DNA of 35,106 nt from a virus. Of the stretch, positions 15,340 to 23,088 are shown one piece after another; within the stretch, counting starts at the first letter, position 1; the number at the start of each line of letters is the position of its first letter. The notes under the pieces are model-generated. The model saw nothing but the letters and a program-made list of their open reading frames with translations. It was not told the DNA's origin and searched no databases. The stretch covers positions 1-35,106 of IMG/VR virus record IMGVR_UViG_3300045971_000258. One strand, 5' to 3'. The translations under genes and the position numbers were made by a program.

Positions 15340-17433
15340 TTATGCCAATAGTCCGTAATGGACCATCAAATAACCGTTTGCTGCTTCTGTGACAGCATTT
15401 GGAACCGTTTGAAGTATTTCTTGAGCAAGAACACCAGTTGATGAACCGCTACCATCTTTCCAATCCCACGAATACCAGTTATGTCCACCTTCAGTTACAT
15501 TGATCTTCTTAATGTTCTTCTTCAAGCGAATGTCAGAGAAAAGAGATGCAAGAGCAGTTTGACCAGCGGTTGTTGAACCCATAGTTCCAAGTGCGCCTAA
15601 ACCAGTTCCAAACAAACTGTTCATTGAAGATTGATTTGCGCCTTGCTGTGCAGCCACACCAGAATTCCATTGACCAAGCGCAGAAGCTGCACCAGATAGA
15701 TTTGAACCAGCAGTAACACCCGCTTGGTTGTAAGTTGGCATTGTTGGGTTTTGCACCTGCTGACCTGAAAGAACAGCATTCATAGAGTTCAATGGTTGCA
15801 AATAGTTCTGTAGCGCAGACGAATATGCTGTGTTGTAGTTATTCATACCTTGGCTGTATGCTTGGTTCTGTGCAGCGTTTGCGTTCTGTATTGCAGATTG
15901 ATTCGCACCATAACCCGCAAGAGACTGAGCATAGTTCTGTTGTTGTGCGGCATTATTCGATTGAATACCTTGCAAGTTGGCACCGTAACCAGCTAAAGCC
16001 TGTGTATAGTTTTGACCAATAGCAGCATTGTTCGACTGAATACCTTGCAAGTTGGCACCATAACCCGTTAGACCTTGGTTATAGTTCTGTTGCTGCGCTG
16101 CATTTGATGCTTGCAGACCTTGCAAGTTTGCATCATAGCCAGTCAACGCTTGGTTATAGTTTTGCAACTGTGCAGCATTATTCGCCTGCATACCTTGCAA
16201 GTTTGCATCGTAGCCAGCAAGAGCCTGTGTGTAGTTCTGTTGTTGTGCTGCGTTGTTTGTTTGTATACCCTGCAAGTTAGCACCATAACCCGCTAATGCT
16301 TGGTTGTAGTTTTGACCCATTGCAGAATTGCTATTTTGAAGTGCTGCCTGATTAGCATCAAATCCTGTTAAAGCTTGGTTATAGTTTTGTTGCTGTGCTG
16401 CATTTCCAGAGTTATAGCCAGCTAACTGCGATGCGTAGTTTGCATTCGCCATATTGTTGCCAGTTAGCACGGCTTGGTTCGCAGCCTGCGACAATACTTG
16501 TCCTTGTGTTCTACTTAGATTTTGTGCCGCTGTGTTATATGCCTCAGTTCCCGGCGTTAAACCTTGTAATCTCAGTTGATTGTCTAAATGAGTTGTATCT
16601 TGTTGCATTTGCGGTTGAAGCAAATCAGTTTGAGCTTTGTATGCAGCCTGTGCGCCAGCCTGTGCATTAGCGTCACTAAACTTTGGTGCATTTGGGTCAA
16701 CACTTCCAGCACCAGAGTTGAACTGCCCAAAGTTAGCATTCGCTTGATCCATAGATGAATTAAAGCCACCAGCATTACTGTTAGCTTGTCCATAAGCACC
16801 CGTGTTGAAGTTACCTGCGTTCGCATTTGCTTGTCCGTATGCACCCGAGTTGAAGTTGCCAGCGTTTGTATTTGCCTGTCCGTAGCCACCAGAGTTGAAG
16901 CCACCAGCATTTGCGTTAGCCTGTCCAATACCAGCACCATTAAAACTACCTGCATTAGTGTTTGCTTGCCCAAGACCATAGGAATTAAAGTTTGAAAAAC
17001 TTTGATTGACAGGGCTTACACCACCTAAATAGCTACTCATCCAAGGTGCGCTAAATCCACCTAACATAGTTTGGTTAACCTGCCCTTGAAGGTTTTGCGC
17101 CAAGTTAGACTGATTTTGTTGAATGGTCTGTTGGCTGGTTAATGCCTTTTGTTCTGCTGGTGTCAGCGAAGTAAGTTGCGACCATTGACCATTACTGTTC
17201 TGTGACCAAGTTTGATTGCCCCAAGGCGTGTATTGATTGACACGATTAGCTGCAGTTTGTGCATTTAGATTTGCTAAGTTACCTGCTGCGGTAGCATTTG
17301 CTGCGCCTGTGTAATCCGGTGCAGCAGCTACAGAAGGTGCTGGTGTACCACCAAAGATGCTGCCAACTGTGTTTGTTACGCCGTTAACTAAACCACCAAC
17401 TGCATTTGTAATTCCTGAAACTATTCCGCCCAT
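15340..17433 (-). CDS. Large repeat-rich virion protein with short C-terminal S74-like domain (697 aa)
   Basis: The N-terminus (GGIVSGITNAVGGLVNGVTN) is a Gly/Val amphipathic region typical of membrane-active ejection proteins. Two internal repeat series follow: about six copies of a 15-residue unit GQANxNAGxFNSGAY (about 149-245) and about eight copies of a 25-residue unit NAAQQQNYxQALAGYxANLQ (about 335-545). The C-terminal 65 residues (from about 633: SDIRLKKNIKKINV, then GVLAQEILQTVPNAV) are a compact peptidase S74-like domain, with Ser633 as possible autoprocessing residue. First of three ejection-type proteins. Opened by a TAAATA element and a GAGGTGG ribosome binding site. Confidence 0.7.
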   Translation of the reverse strand: MGGIVSGITNAVGGLVNGVTNTVGSIFGGTPAPSVAAAPDYTGAANATAAGNLANLNAQTAANRVNQYTPWGNQTWSQNSNGQWSQLTSLTPAEQKALTSQQTIQQNQSNLAQNLQGQVNQTMLGGFSAPWMSSYLGGVSPVNQSFSNFNSYGLGQANTNAGSFNGAGIGQANANAGGFNSGGYGQANTNAGNFNSGAYGQANANAGNFNTGAYGQANSNAGGFNSSMDQANANFGQFNSGAGSVDPNAPKFSDANAQAGAQAAYKAQTDLLQPQMQQDTTHLDNQLRLQGLTPGTEAYNTAAQNLSRTQGQVLSQAANQAVLTGNNMANANYASQLAGYNSGNAAQQQNYNQALTGFDANQAALQNSNSAMGQNYNQALAGYGANLQGIQTNNAAQQQNYTQALAGYDANLQGMQANNAAQLQNYNQALTGYDANLQGLQASNAAQQQNYNQGLTGYGANLQGIQSNNAAIGQNYTQALAGYGANLQGIQSNNAAQQQNYAQSLAGYGANQSAIQNANAAQNQAYSQGMNNYNTAYSSALQNYLQPLNSMNAVLSGQQVQNPTMPTYNQAGVTAGSNLSGAASALGQWNSGVAAQQGANQSSMNSLFGTGLGALGTMGSTTAGQTALASLFSDIRLKKNIKKINVTEGGHNWYSWDWKDGSGSSTGVLAQEILQTVPNAVTEAANGYLMVHYGLLA
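15810..16430 (-). repeat. Tandem 75-bp coding repeats in the 697-aa virion protein
   Basis: About eight head-to-tail units of 75 bases encode NAAQQQNYxQALAGYxANLQxxQxN. Units share long identical runs such as CCTTGCAAGTT and GCCTGTGTATAGTT-type stretches on the plus strand, so they could recombine with each other. Third-base changes with constant amino acids suggest selection on the protein. Confidence 0.75.
16700..16990 (-). repeat. Tandem 45-bp coding repeats in the 697-aa virion protein
   Basis: About six units of 45 bases encode GQANxNAGxFNSGxY. The repeat is rich in N, G and A, as in collagen-like or glycine-rich flexible virion segments. Adjacent but distinct in period from the 75-bp series at 15810-16430. 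Confidence 0.75.
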
Positions 17434-17457
17434 ATCACCACCTCACATTCGTTATTG

Positions 17458-17934
17458 TTATTTATTGCATTCATATTGTTCTTGCCTCTGTTTGGGCACA
17501 TACTTACCTGCCAAGTACTGTCTCTTCGTTATTCCATATATGTAACAATCTTTATCTACACCTTGATAGTCTTTCAAACAACCTTCATTGGTGTGACCAA
17601 GGCGAGTTAGCATTTCTATTGATTTGCTATTGTCTGTAAGGACCGTTGCAATGACCTTCTCCCTATTCATTTGAAAGAATGGATAGTCATATGCCGCTTG
17701 TATGTAGCCCTTCGTTGCCCATTGACTTGGTTCAGCAGCAATAGACATTTCAACGCTGTACTTCATCCAACTGTGATATGCGATAACTGCCAGTATCTTG
17801 TACGAGTTATCTTCTACATAAACGTGTGATATAAGTCTTGAGTTATCACACGAGAAGTTGTTTTGCAGTTTATGATTTATGAAATCAAAAAATACTGGCG
17901 CTTGGTCGAATACGATGACATTAGCCAACTTCAC
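17458..17934 (-). CDS. GNAT-family acetyltransferase in the tail gene block (158 aa)
   Basis: Fold pattern of the GNAT superfamily: beta strands with AVIAYHSWMKYSVEMSIAAE (about 50-69), a helix after WATKGYIQAAYDYPFF, where the region around Q72-G75 occupies the usual acetyl-CoA loop, then VIATVLTDNSKSIEMLTRLG (about 94-113), the classical N-x-x-S-x-x-x-L-x-x-x-G segment of RimJ/RimL-like enzymes. It probably transfers an acetyl group to a protein or small molecule. The frame starts with GTG at 17934 touching AGGAG; the in-frame TTG at 17928, 5 bases after AGGAGG, is an alternative. Either way the start overlaps the end of the tail nozzle gene by up to 14 bases. Confidence 0.75.
   Translation of the reverse strand: MKLANVIVFDQAPVFFDFINHKLQNNFSCDNSRLISHVYVEDNSYKILAVIAYHSWMKYSVEMSIAAEPSQWATKGYIQAAYDYPFFQMNREKVIATVLTDNSKSIEMLTRLGHTNEGCLKDYQGVDKDCYIYGITKRQYLAGKYVPKQRQEQYECNK
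17459..17464 (-). promoter_or_regulatory. TAAATA-type promoter element before the 697-aa virion protein
   Basis: The minus strand reads GCAATAAATAACAATAACG, 25 bases upstream of the ATG at 17433 and overlapping the last codons of the GNAT gene. Variant of the shared element (AATAAATAAC). Confidence 0.4.
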
Positions 17935-19582
17935 CTCCTGGTGAAATAATCCAACTTGTCGAACTCCATATAGTGTCAGCAGTTACAGATAAGGACATTG
18001 CAAATGCAAGATACTCGCCTGGATAACAGTTAGGTGTTGACCATTGGTTATATGTAGTCAATGAGCCTTGCCAAGTTGTTGCACCTGCATCCCAATTCAT
18101 ATTGTCCCAAACACCACCAACGACTGAATACACAGCATTAGTTCCAACAATGGGTGTTAAGTTAAAGTCTGTGTTCACACCAATAGCAATCATTGGATTA
18201 GCCATACCTGTAGTTAGGAATGGTTTGACTAGGCGAACAGTTTTCAATGTGCCAGGACGCATTTGATCTGTCATTGGGTCAAATGCAGTTAAGACAGTAC
18301 AAGAAATGTTATTGCCGCCATTACCGTTAATGTCTGCACCATCTGTATAACCAATAAAGGTTAAGGCGACGTGATCAGTTGAACCAAAAAACATTTGGTC
18401 ATTGAATATATTGAAGCAGGCTGCTGGCCAGCCAGTAAACTGACTCCATCCTTTTGTTATTGTGTGGAAGCAAAACTGGAAGTTAGCTGAAGTAGTTAAC
18501 TGAGGTATATTCAACATCATCACGTTTTCAGACGGAAATACACATAACTCAAATCCTGGCTGTGAAGCGAGACTTGAAGTTAAGGCTGAAATCGTTGGAG
18601 ATATTGTGTAAGTTAATGCCGCAGTAGAATCTAAACGTGCGGATTGCAAATACTTAGATAATGGATATAACCCATCTTGAGTCAAAATCATTAAGTCGCC
18701 TTGATATTGCGTAGTGCAACGGCGACCAACTGGAGAACCTACTTGGTACTGCCCAATAAGCGTCCAGCTTGTGGATGAGCTTGGATCGTTACCCGCAAAT
18801 ACAACGACGTCACCCTTACTGGAGATAGCGACTAAGAGGGCTTGTGTACCCTGTGTAGAGCCAATGTCCATCGTCCACGTGTCCAGCTTGTAGAGCGATC
18901 CACCGCGTGTAAACAATGGACCAAAGTCGAACGCTGCTAACTGCCCGCCAACGGCGGCTACTGGTGCGTAGTACGCCTTAGTGCTGTTGTTGGCTACGAA
19001 CCAAAGGCGTTGTTGGTGCTGGAGAATGTCAATGAAGTTTGAGATTGCAACGGCATTACCGTTGTTATCTAACTGATTGAATTGCCCTATGCCTGCTGGA
19101 CTCGCAGGCTGTGAGCAAGTTGTCCACGTCGTACCATCGTATAAACGAGGATAATCAACGCCATTAACCATCATCACGTAGTTAGAACCTGATGTTGAAT
19201 ATGTCTGCTTCGCTTGCTGCCAATATGTGCTCGTCGTACTTAAACCGCTGACAATAGCAGTACCAATAGCGCCGCCTGTCGTAATGTCATATATATTCCC
19301 ACCAGATACAGCAAATAGCTTGCTACCAGTTGAAGTCTTGGAGTTATATGTAATTAGGGAATTTACAGTTGATGTAAATCCAGTTGCCCATTTTCTATAG
19401 CCCTGACGTGGTGAACATCCTTGCGGGTTTGCAATGAAGTTTTGCAAACTCAGTGCATATGCCCTATCCATTGCAGCAAGTGAGTCAACAGTGTTCAGTC
19501 CCTTATAAGGTGCTGGACTCTGCTCTTTAACAGTAGTTGGAGGAACAGGTTTGTAAACGAACTGACTTTGTGCTCGTGCCAT
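17921..19582 (-). CDS. Tail nozzle-type stabilisation protein (553 aa)
   Basis: The N-terminal segment YKGLNTVDSLAAMDRAYALS followed by LQNFIANPQGCSPRQGYRKW (about 25-65) is the signature of podophage tail nozzle/needle-platform proteins (P22 gp10 / T7 gp12 type), whose body is a beta-propeller-like tube. The rest is beta-rich with W, Y and G at turns (TWTMDIGSTQGTQALLVAIS; GWSQFTGWPAACFNIFNDQM). It directly follows the adaptor gene with a 2-base gap, as expected for adaptor-nozzle pairs. Length agrees with this class. Ribosome binding site weak, so translational coupling to the adaptor gene is likely. Confidence 0.7.
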   Translation of the reverse strand: MARAQSQFVYKPVPPTTVKEQSPAPYKGLNTVDSLAAMDRAYALSLQNFIANPQGCSPRQGYRKWATGFTSTVNSLITYNSKTSTGSKLFAVSGGNIYDITTGGAIGTAIVSGLSTTSTYWQQAKQTYSTSGSNYVMMVNGVDYPRLYDGTTWTTCSQPASPAGIGQFNQLDNNGNAVAISNFIDILQHQQRLWFVANNSTKAYYAPVAAVGGQLAAFDFGPLFTRGGSLYKLDTWTMDIGSTQGTQALLVAISSKGDVVVFAGNDPSSSTSWTLIGQYQVGSPVGRRCTTQYQGDLMILTQDGLYPLSKYLQSARLDSTAALTYTISPTISALTSSLASQPGFELCVFPSENVMMLNIPQLTTSANFQFCFHTITKGWSQFTGWPAACFNIFNDQMFFGSTDHVALTFIGYTDGADINGNGGNNISCTVLTAFDPMTDQMRPGTLKTVRLVKPFLTTGMANPMIAIGVNTDFNLTPIVGTNAVYSVVGGVWDNMNWDAGATTWQGSLTTYNQWSTPNCYPGEYLAFAMSLSVTADTIWSSTSWIISPGGEVG

Positions 19583-19584
19583 AC

Positions 19585-20310
19585 TTAGGACCAGTTTCCA
19601 TCAGGTATATTGCGTGTTGATAGCAATGGTGTTGATAGCGATCCACCTGTTAGTGATAAACGAGGACTTGGTTGATCATTACCCTTTGTTAGCTCGTATG
19701 AACGTTTGTAATCAATCAATGCTGCTGTCGTATCTTGTCCAATACTTGCCAACCAACGATACTTAACACCGTAGACAACTGTTCGATAGTCAAACATACA
19801 AATATCGCTATCTTGCGTAAAGTCATCTTTAGTTAAGCCTGTGCTGCCATCAATGACATAGTTGCAACTTGAATACTCAAATGCGATAGTTAGTGCACTT
19901 GAACCCGGTGTTGGATATAACTCGATTTGATTGTTCCAAATGCGGTAACGCTCAAATGGACTTGAAGATAGATTGGTAGTCTTAAGTAACTCCCAACCAG
20001 CAGCGGTTAGTGGACCCTTCAACTCCCAACGATTTGTTGTGTCAAAGAATGTTCCTGATGTAAGTCTTGCTACATCACTTGGGAATGGGTATGCTGATTG
20101 CGCCGCTACAGTTGTGAATGTGTAGCGTGTTTGAAGCATTTGCCACTCATACTCTGCGAGTAAAACGTCACAAGTTGCTCTTGCAAATGCGAGTGCCTTC
20201 AATACGTTTTGATCACTTACCGACACAACGACTGATGGCATCGGAAGATTTAGTTCTGCGAATGTAGATCGCAGAATCTGTAGAATTGTTTTCTGATTGT
20301 TTAGTGCCAT
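19585..20310 (-). CDS. Tail adaptor (gatekeeper) protein, T7 gp11 / P22 gp4-like (241 aa)
   Basis: The start is the ATG at 20310 (MALNNQKTILQILRSTFAEL), preceded by GTGGAGG; the frame also opens with TTG at 20328 but that lies inside a hairpin without a ribosome binding site. The helical N-terminus with ALAFARATCDVLLAEYEWQM, then YPFPSDVARLTSGTFFD, a WELKGP... beta region and IELYPTPGSSALTIAFEYSS is the pattern of podophage tail tubular A/adaptor proteins that join portal and nozzle. It is followed at once by the nozzle gene. Its ribosome binding site is in the 3' arm of a perfect 12-bp inverted repeat whose loop contains the promoter element, suggesting promoter-dependent translation. Confidence 0.75.
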   Translation of the reverse strand: MALNNQKTILQILRSTFAELNLPMPSVVVSVSDQNVLKALAFARATCDVLLAEYEWQMLQTRYTFTTVAAQSAYPFPSDVARLTSGTFFDTTNRWELKGPLTAAGWELLKTTNLSSSPFERYRIWNNQIELYPTPGSSALTIAFEYSSCNYVIDGSTGLTKDDFTQDSDICMFDYRTVVYGVKYRWLASIGQDTTAALIDYKRSYELTKGNDQPSPRLSLTGGSLSTPLLSTRNIPDGNWS

Positions 20311-20315
20311 TCGGC

Positions 20316-20351
20316 CTCCACTGCTCAACTTATTTAGCGTGAGCAGTGGAG
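20316..20351 (-). promoter_or_regulatory. Hairpin containing a TAAATA promoter in its loop and the ribosome binding site in its arm
   Basis: Perfect inverted repeat: CTCCACTGCTCA (20316-20327) and TGAGCAGTGGAG (20340-20351), 12-base loop. On the minus strand the loop reads CGCTAAATAAGT, with the TAAATA element at 20336-20331, 21 bases before the ATG at 20310. The downstream arm ends in GTGGAG, part of the ribosome binding site GGAGG of the adaptor gene. RNA reading through from upstream would hide the site; RNA starting 6-10 bases after TAAATA would lack the first arm and leave it free. Confidence 0.7.
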
Positions 20352-20360
20352 AACGGGTAC

Positions 20361-21095
20361 TTAGACCTTAGTCTTTGATGCCTTAACTTCTGGTTCAGGT
20401 TTGTTATTTGCTGAAACCATCTCCATTAGTTGAAGCATCTTGGCGTTTAGTTCTGCCATTTCAGCTTTGTGTTTGCTTTCTTGGTCAGCGAGTTGCATAG
20501 TCATTAAGGATGTCTTCTCCGTATCCTTTGCAATCTCAAGGAAGTGTTTTGCCTTTTCCTTCATATTGTAGAAACTGCGTAAAATTCCTGATGTTGAATC
20601 AGATAAGTTAGCGACTTGTTCAATAGTCTTGATGCCGTGATACTCAAGCTCTTTAACTTGGCTTGCTGTAAGTTCCATCCAGCTTGATAGTGGTGTGCCT
20701 TGTACGACGTGACCCTTACCAGCTTTGAATGCCTCATACTCACGTGGGAAACGCCACTCATAAAAATCCGTTACAGGCCCGTGATAAGTTAAATCCTTGT
20801 TGCCTGGAATGATGATTGTTATGAAGTCCATATCTTGGTACTTAGGAGAACCTGCTTTGTATGACTCAAGTTTGTTAAGTACCGCTACAGTCGTGAAATT
20901 GACAACTAACTGGTCATCACCTCCATAGTCTGAGTGACGTAAGAAACGTCCTGTGCGCGGGTCGCGTTGTCCCCTGCGTTCTTCTTCTGCGAAGCGATCT
21001 TCAAAGTTAAGATTTTGAAGTGCGTTATTTAAGTCTAAGTCAGCGGCGATTGTTGCCGCAAGTTGAGCTTTAAGCTCTGATGCTGTGTTTGTCAT
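20361..21095 (-). CDS. Conserved podophage protein of unknown function with C-terminal coiled coil (244 aa)
   Basis: The start is the ATG at 21095 (MTNTASELKAQLAATIAADL) with AAGGAAAA before it; the frame is open to 21212, but that part covers the promoter/terminator region. Residues about 45-55 (RDPRTGRFLRH) are basic; 80-110 is a short beta region. Residues about 140-185 (GTPLSSWMELTASQVKELEY, then IKTIEQVANLSD) resemble a helix-hairpin-helix-like segment common in this position in podophage head/tail blocks. Residues 190-230 are a coiled coil (QESKHKAEMAELNAKMLQLM). It forms a unit of its own after the capsid terminator. Possibly virion-associated; function unknown. Confidence 0.6.
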   Translation of the reverse strand: MTNTASELKAQLAATIAADLDLNNALQNLNFEDRFAEEERRGQRDPRTGRFLRHSDYGGDDQLVVNFTTVAVLNKLESYKAGSPKYQDMDFITIIIPGNKDLTYHGPVTDFYEWRFPREYEAFKAGKGHVVQGTPLSSWMELTASQVKELEYHGIKTIEQVANLSDSTSGILRSFYNMKEKAKHFLEIAKDTEKTSLMTMQLADQESKHKAEMAELNAKMLQLMEMVSANNKPEPEVKASKTKV

Positions 21096-21171
21096 AATGT
21101 TTTCCTTAGTGGCCGTTCTCTTTGTTATGGGAGGGGTCCAAGTTGTTTTGCTTGCGGAATTGCTTGCAAAG

Positions 21172-21177
21172 TATTTA
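21172..21177 (-). promoter_or_regulatory. TAAATA-type promoter element after the capsid terminator
   Basis: The minus strand reads TTAGCTAAATACTTTGCAAG, one of the best matches to the shared consensus GCWTAAATACTTTG. It lies 76 bases upstream of the ATG at 21095 and 20 bases after the end of the capsid-unit terminator, so it must restart transcription for the downstream block. Confidence 0.6.
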
Positions 21178-21197
21178 GCTAAGAAACAAAAGACGTG

Positions 21198-21228
21198 AAA
21201 AAGCCCCAACAAATGAATGTTGAGGCTT
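21198..21228 (-). terminator. Rho-independent terminator of the capsid unit
   Basis: On the minus strand AAGCC-T-CAACA (21228-21218), six-base loop, TGTTG-G-GGCTT (21211-21201) form a stem with one internal mismatch, followed by TTTTT (21202-21198). It follows the decoration-type gene ending at 21258. Confidence 0.75.
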
Positions 21229-21257
21229 ACTCTTTTTGCCGAAGAGAAGATTAAATC

Positions 21258-21734
21258 TTATCCATTTGCCGACATAGAAGGACGAGCCAATTCAGCGATT
21301 GCTAAACCTGCGGAAGGTGTACCATCCGCAGTTTTCAAACGTGCTCCATCAATCTTGTCGCCAGCGACAACTGCATCATCTACTTGACCTGCTGTTGCAG
21401 TTGCGTAAACGTTACCACCAGCAAGGACAGTTCCTGCCTTGATTACAGCAGCACCGCCGATTTGATACCATCCGTATGTGTTTGCTACAGAAGCAGCCAA
21501 CGCTACAGCGACAGGACCACGCGAGCCAGCAACTGTTAAAACAGTTGTGTTTGCGTATGTGTCATAGATTACTGTAGAACCAACTACTGTGGAGGCAACG
21601 CCTTTTAGGTAGATGAATTCTCCAGCGCCCATAGTTACGTCGAAGCCTTGGGTGATAGTTCCAACAGATTGTGTTGGTGTTGTATCGACATTGCTTAAGT
21701 TAGCGCCGATTAGAGTTGTTGAGTTAAATGCCAT
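21258..21734 (-). CDS. Capsid decoration or head-stabilising protein (158 aa)
   Basis: A small, almost lysine-free, A/T/G/V-rich protein that begins MAFNSTTLIGANLSNVDTTP and runs as repeated short beta strands (TVVGSTVIYDTYANTTVLTV; GRGPVAVALAASVAN-like; IGGAAVIKAGTVLAGGNVYA). This composition and its place directly after the major capsid gene fit decoration/cement proteins of HK97-fold capsids. The ribosome binding site is CAGGAGAAA, and the gene lies 24 bases from the capsid gene in the same unit, ended by the terminator at 21198-21228, so it is expected to be made in amounts similar to capsid. Assignment by position and composition. Confidence 0.6.
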   Translation of the reverse strand: MAFNSTTLIGANLSNVDTTPTQSVGTITQGFDVTMGAGEFIYLKGVASTVVGSTVIYDTYANTTVLTVAGSRGPVAVALAASVANTYGWYQIGGAAVIKAGTVLAGGNVYATATAGQVDDAVVAGDKIDGARLKTADGTPSAGLAIAELARPSMSANG

Positions 21735-21758
21735 TTTATATTTCTCCTGTTATGTGGC

Positions 21759-22730
21759 TTAAGTGTTGCTGTACTTGCCTAAGAACTGTGTACCAGAACT
21801 TGTCAAGTTACCTGCCCACGCCAAAGTTTTAACAGTAGCGTCTTGGTTAACAGCTTGTTTGTCATCTAACGCAACCATATTGCGGGATGCGTGTGGACGC
21901 CATTTCAAATACTTGCTGTTTACAAAGTATGCGTCTGTCGTTGCAATACCACCAGCAGTTGTATCAAATACAACTGGAATGCCTTGGTAAGACAATGTAC
22001 GGAAACCAGCGGAAGCATCTTCTGCGCTGTAGATGTGTTGCATAGCTTGTAATGCTGCTTCAAATACAGCGAATACAGCAGGACCGCAAATGATTACGTC
22101 TGGACGATCAGAACCACGTGTTACGGAAGTAATGAATGTATTCCATTGCGAAAGGATAGTTGCGGATGTTGCTACACCAGCGCCATCAACAGATGCTTGG
22201 TATTTCTTGTTCTTCCAAAAGCTGTTTGCAGTTGCGGAACGGTCAATACCACCGTATGTGTTTGTTGGAGCTAAAGGCATCGCAGCAGCTAAACCAGTGA
22301 TGTTCTTACCGTTGTTACCTGTACCATCTAAGTAGATGTGACGGTTAAGTAAGTTGTTCATTGTATTTTCTGCAACTGTTACGCGAGCTTCGATCAAGTC
22401 GATAATCTGTGCTTTACCTGCATTGATCAATTGTTCACGACCAGAGAATGTAACTGGTACTGCATATTGAGCAACTTGGAATTGAGCGCCAGAAATAACG
22501 TCTTGTGCTGCTACTGGCAAGTAGTCGTAACCAGAGTAAGAACCACCGTTACCGTTTTCAGCGAAGCTAAATGCTTCATTGATAACAGTACCGCCGTTAA
22601 ACTCGACGATGTTGCCTGATTTGTTGATCCAGTTAAGGACCGCGTTGTGTGCTGTTACGTTGTCAGCGATAACCTTTTGGCGAGCTTCGATTGTGGAAGC
22701 TGCTAAGTCTGATAGATTTGGAAAACTCAT
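21759..22730 (-). CDS. Major capsid protein, HK97 fold (323 aa)
   Basis: Sequence pattern of the BPP-1-like/HK97-fold major capsid proteins: an N-terminal helix with TIEARQKVIADNVTAHNAVL (about 12-31), the VEFNGGTVINEAFSFAENGN extended loop region (about 42-61), YDYLPVAAQDVISGAQFQVA, the spine helix with QIIDLIEARVTVAENTMNNLLNRH, the PDVIICGPAVFAVFEAALQ A-domain segment and a terminal GIPVVFDTTAGGI...YFVNSKYLKWRPH strand region. Length is typical. The gene follows the scaffold protein and the 78-aa gene, with a TAAATA element 45 bases before its ATG and an AAGGAATAAA ribosome binding site. Codon-rich in GCT/GTT-type codons like a strongly expressed gene. Confidence 0.88.
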   Translation of the reverse strand: MSFPNLSDLAASTIEARQKVIADNVTAHNAVLNWINKSGNIVEFNGGTVINEAFSFAENGNGGSYSGYDYLPVAAQDVISGAQFQVAQYAVPVTFSGREQLINAGKAQIIDLIEARVTVAENTMNNLLNRHIYLDGTGNNGKNITGLAAAMPLAPTNTYGGIDRSATANSFWKNKKYQASVDGAGVATSATILSQWNTFITSVTRGSDRPDVIICGPAVFAVFEAALQAMQHIYSAEDASAGFRTLSYQGIPVVFDTTAGGIATTDAYFVNSKYLKWRPHASRNMVALDDKQAVNQDATVKTLAWAGNLTSSGTQFLGKYSNT

Positions 22731-22775
22731 TTTATTTTATTCCTTATATAAAAATGTTTGTCTATTCTTGCTTTA

Positions 22776-22781
22776 TATTTA
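22776..22781 (-). promoter_or_regulatory. TAAATA-type promoter element before the major capsid gene
   Basis: The minus strand reads CCCTTAAATATAAAGCAAG, 45 bases upstream of the capsid ATG at 22730 and overlapping the stop region of the 78-aa gene. Confidence 0.5.
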
Positions 22782-23015
22782 AGGGCTTATTGTTTTCGCT
22801 TTAGATGCCTTCTTCCGCTTTGAAGTGCTTACTGGTGTAACTGGCTCTATTGCGCTATTGAGTGTTACAGCAGTAGGTTCTTCGATAGCAGGAGTCGCTG
22901 GTCCTTCGCTTTCGACATTAGCTTGGACATAATCTATATGTGTTGCGATTCGATGATCTACAACTGGCACATATATATGACCACAGAGGGAGTGAGTAAA
23001 CATAGATATAGACAA
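22779..23015 (-). CDS. Small unknown protein between scaffold and capsid, TTG start (78 aa)
   Basis: The likely start is TTG at 23015: a perfect ribosome binding site AAGGAGG (23031-23025) lies 9 bases before it, whereas the first ATG (23003) would be 21 bases away. The N-terminus (SISMFTHSLCGHIYVPVVDH) looks folded; residues 35-78 are P/T/E/A-rich and end in a basic tail (TSKRKKASKAKTISP). This position in podophage head blocks often carries small head-assembly or decoration genes, but no family is recognised. It has its own TAAATA element at 23043-23048 and is followed by the capsid unit. Confidence 0.6.
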   Translation of the reverse strand: MSISMFTHSLCGHIYVPVVDHRIATHIDYVQANVESEGPATPAIEEPTAVTLNSAIEPVTPVSTSKRKKASKAKTISP

Positions 23016-23042
23016 AATGAGTACCCTCCTTCAGTACAAAGA

Positions 23043-23087
23043 TATTTAGCAAGAGAGATAGAAATCCAACTCTCTTGCTGATATTTA
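23043..23087 (-). promoter_or_regulatory. Perfect 10-bp hairpin flanked by two TAAATATC elements
   Basis: AGCAAGAGAG (23048-23057) and CTCTCTTGCT (23070-23079) form a perfect stem with a 12-base loop after the scaffold gene. On the minus strand TAAATATC occurs on both sides: at 23087-23080 before the stem and at 23048-23041 right after it (GCTAAATATCTTTG). The stem may act as a processing or pausing signal rather than a classical terminator, because no T run follows. The downstream copy lies about 25 bases before the TTG start at 23015 and is the better promoter candidate. Confidence 0.55.
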
Positions 23088-23088
23088 C

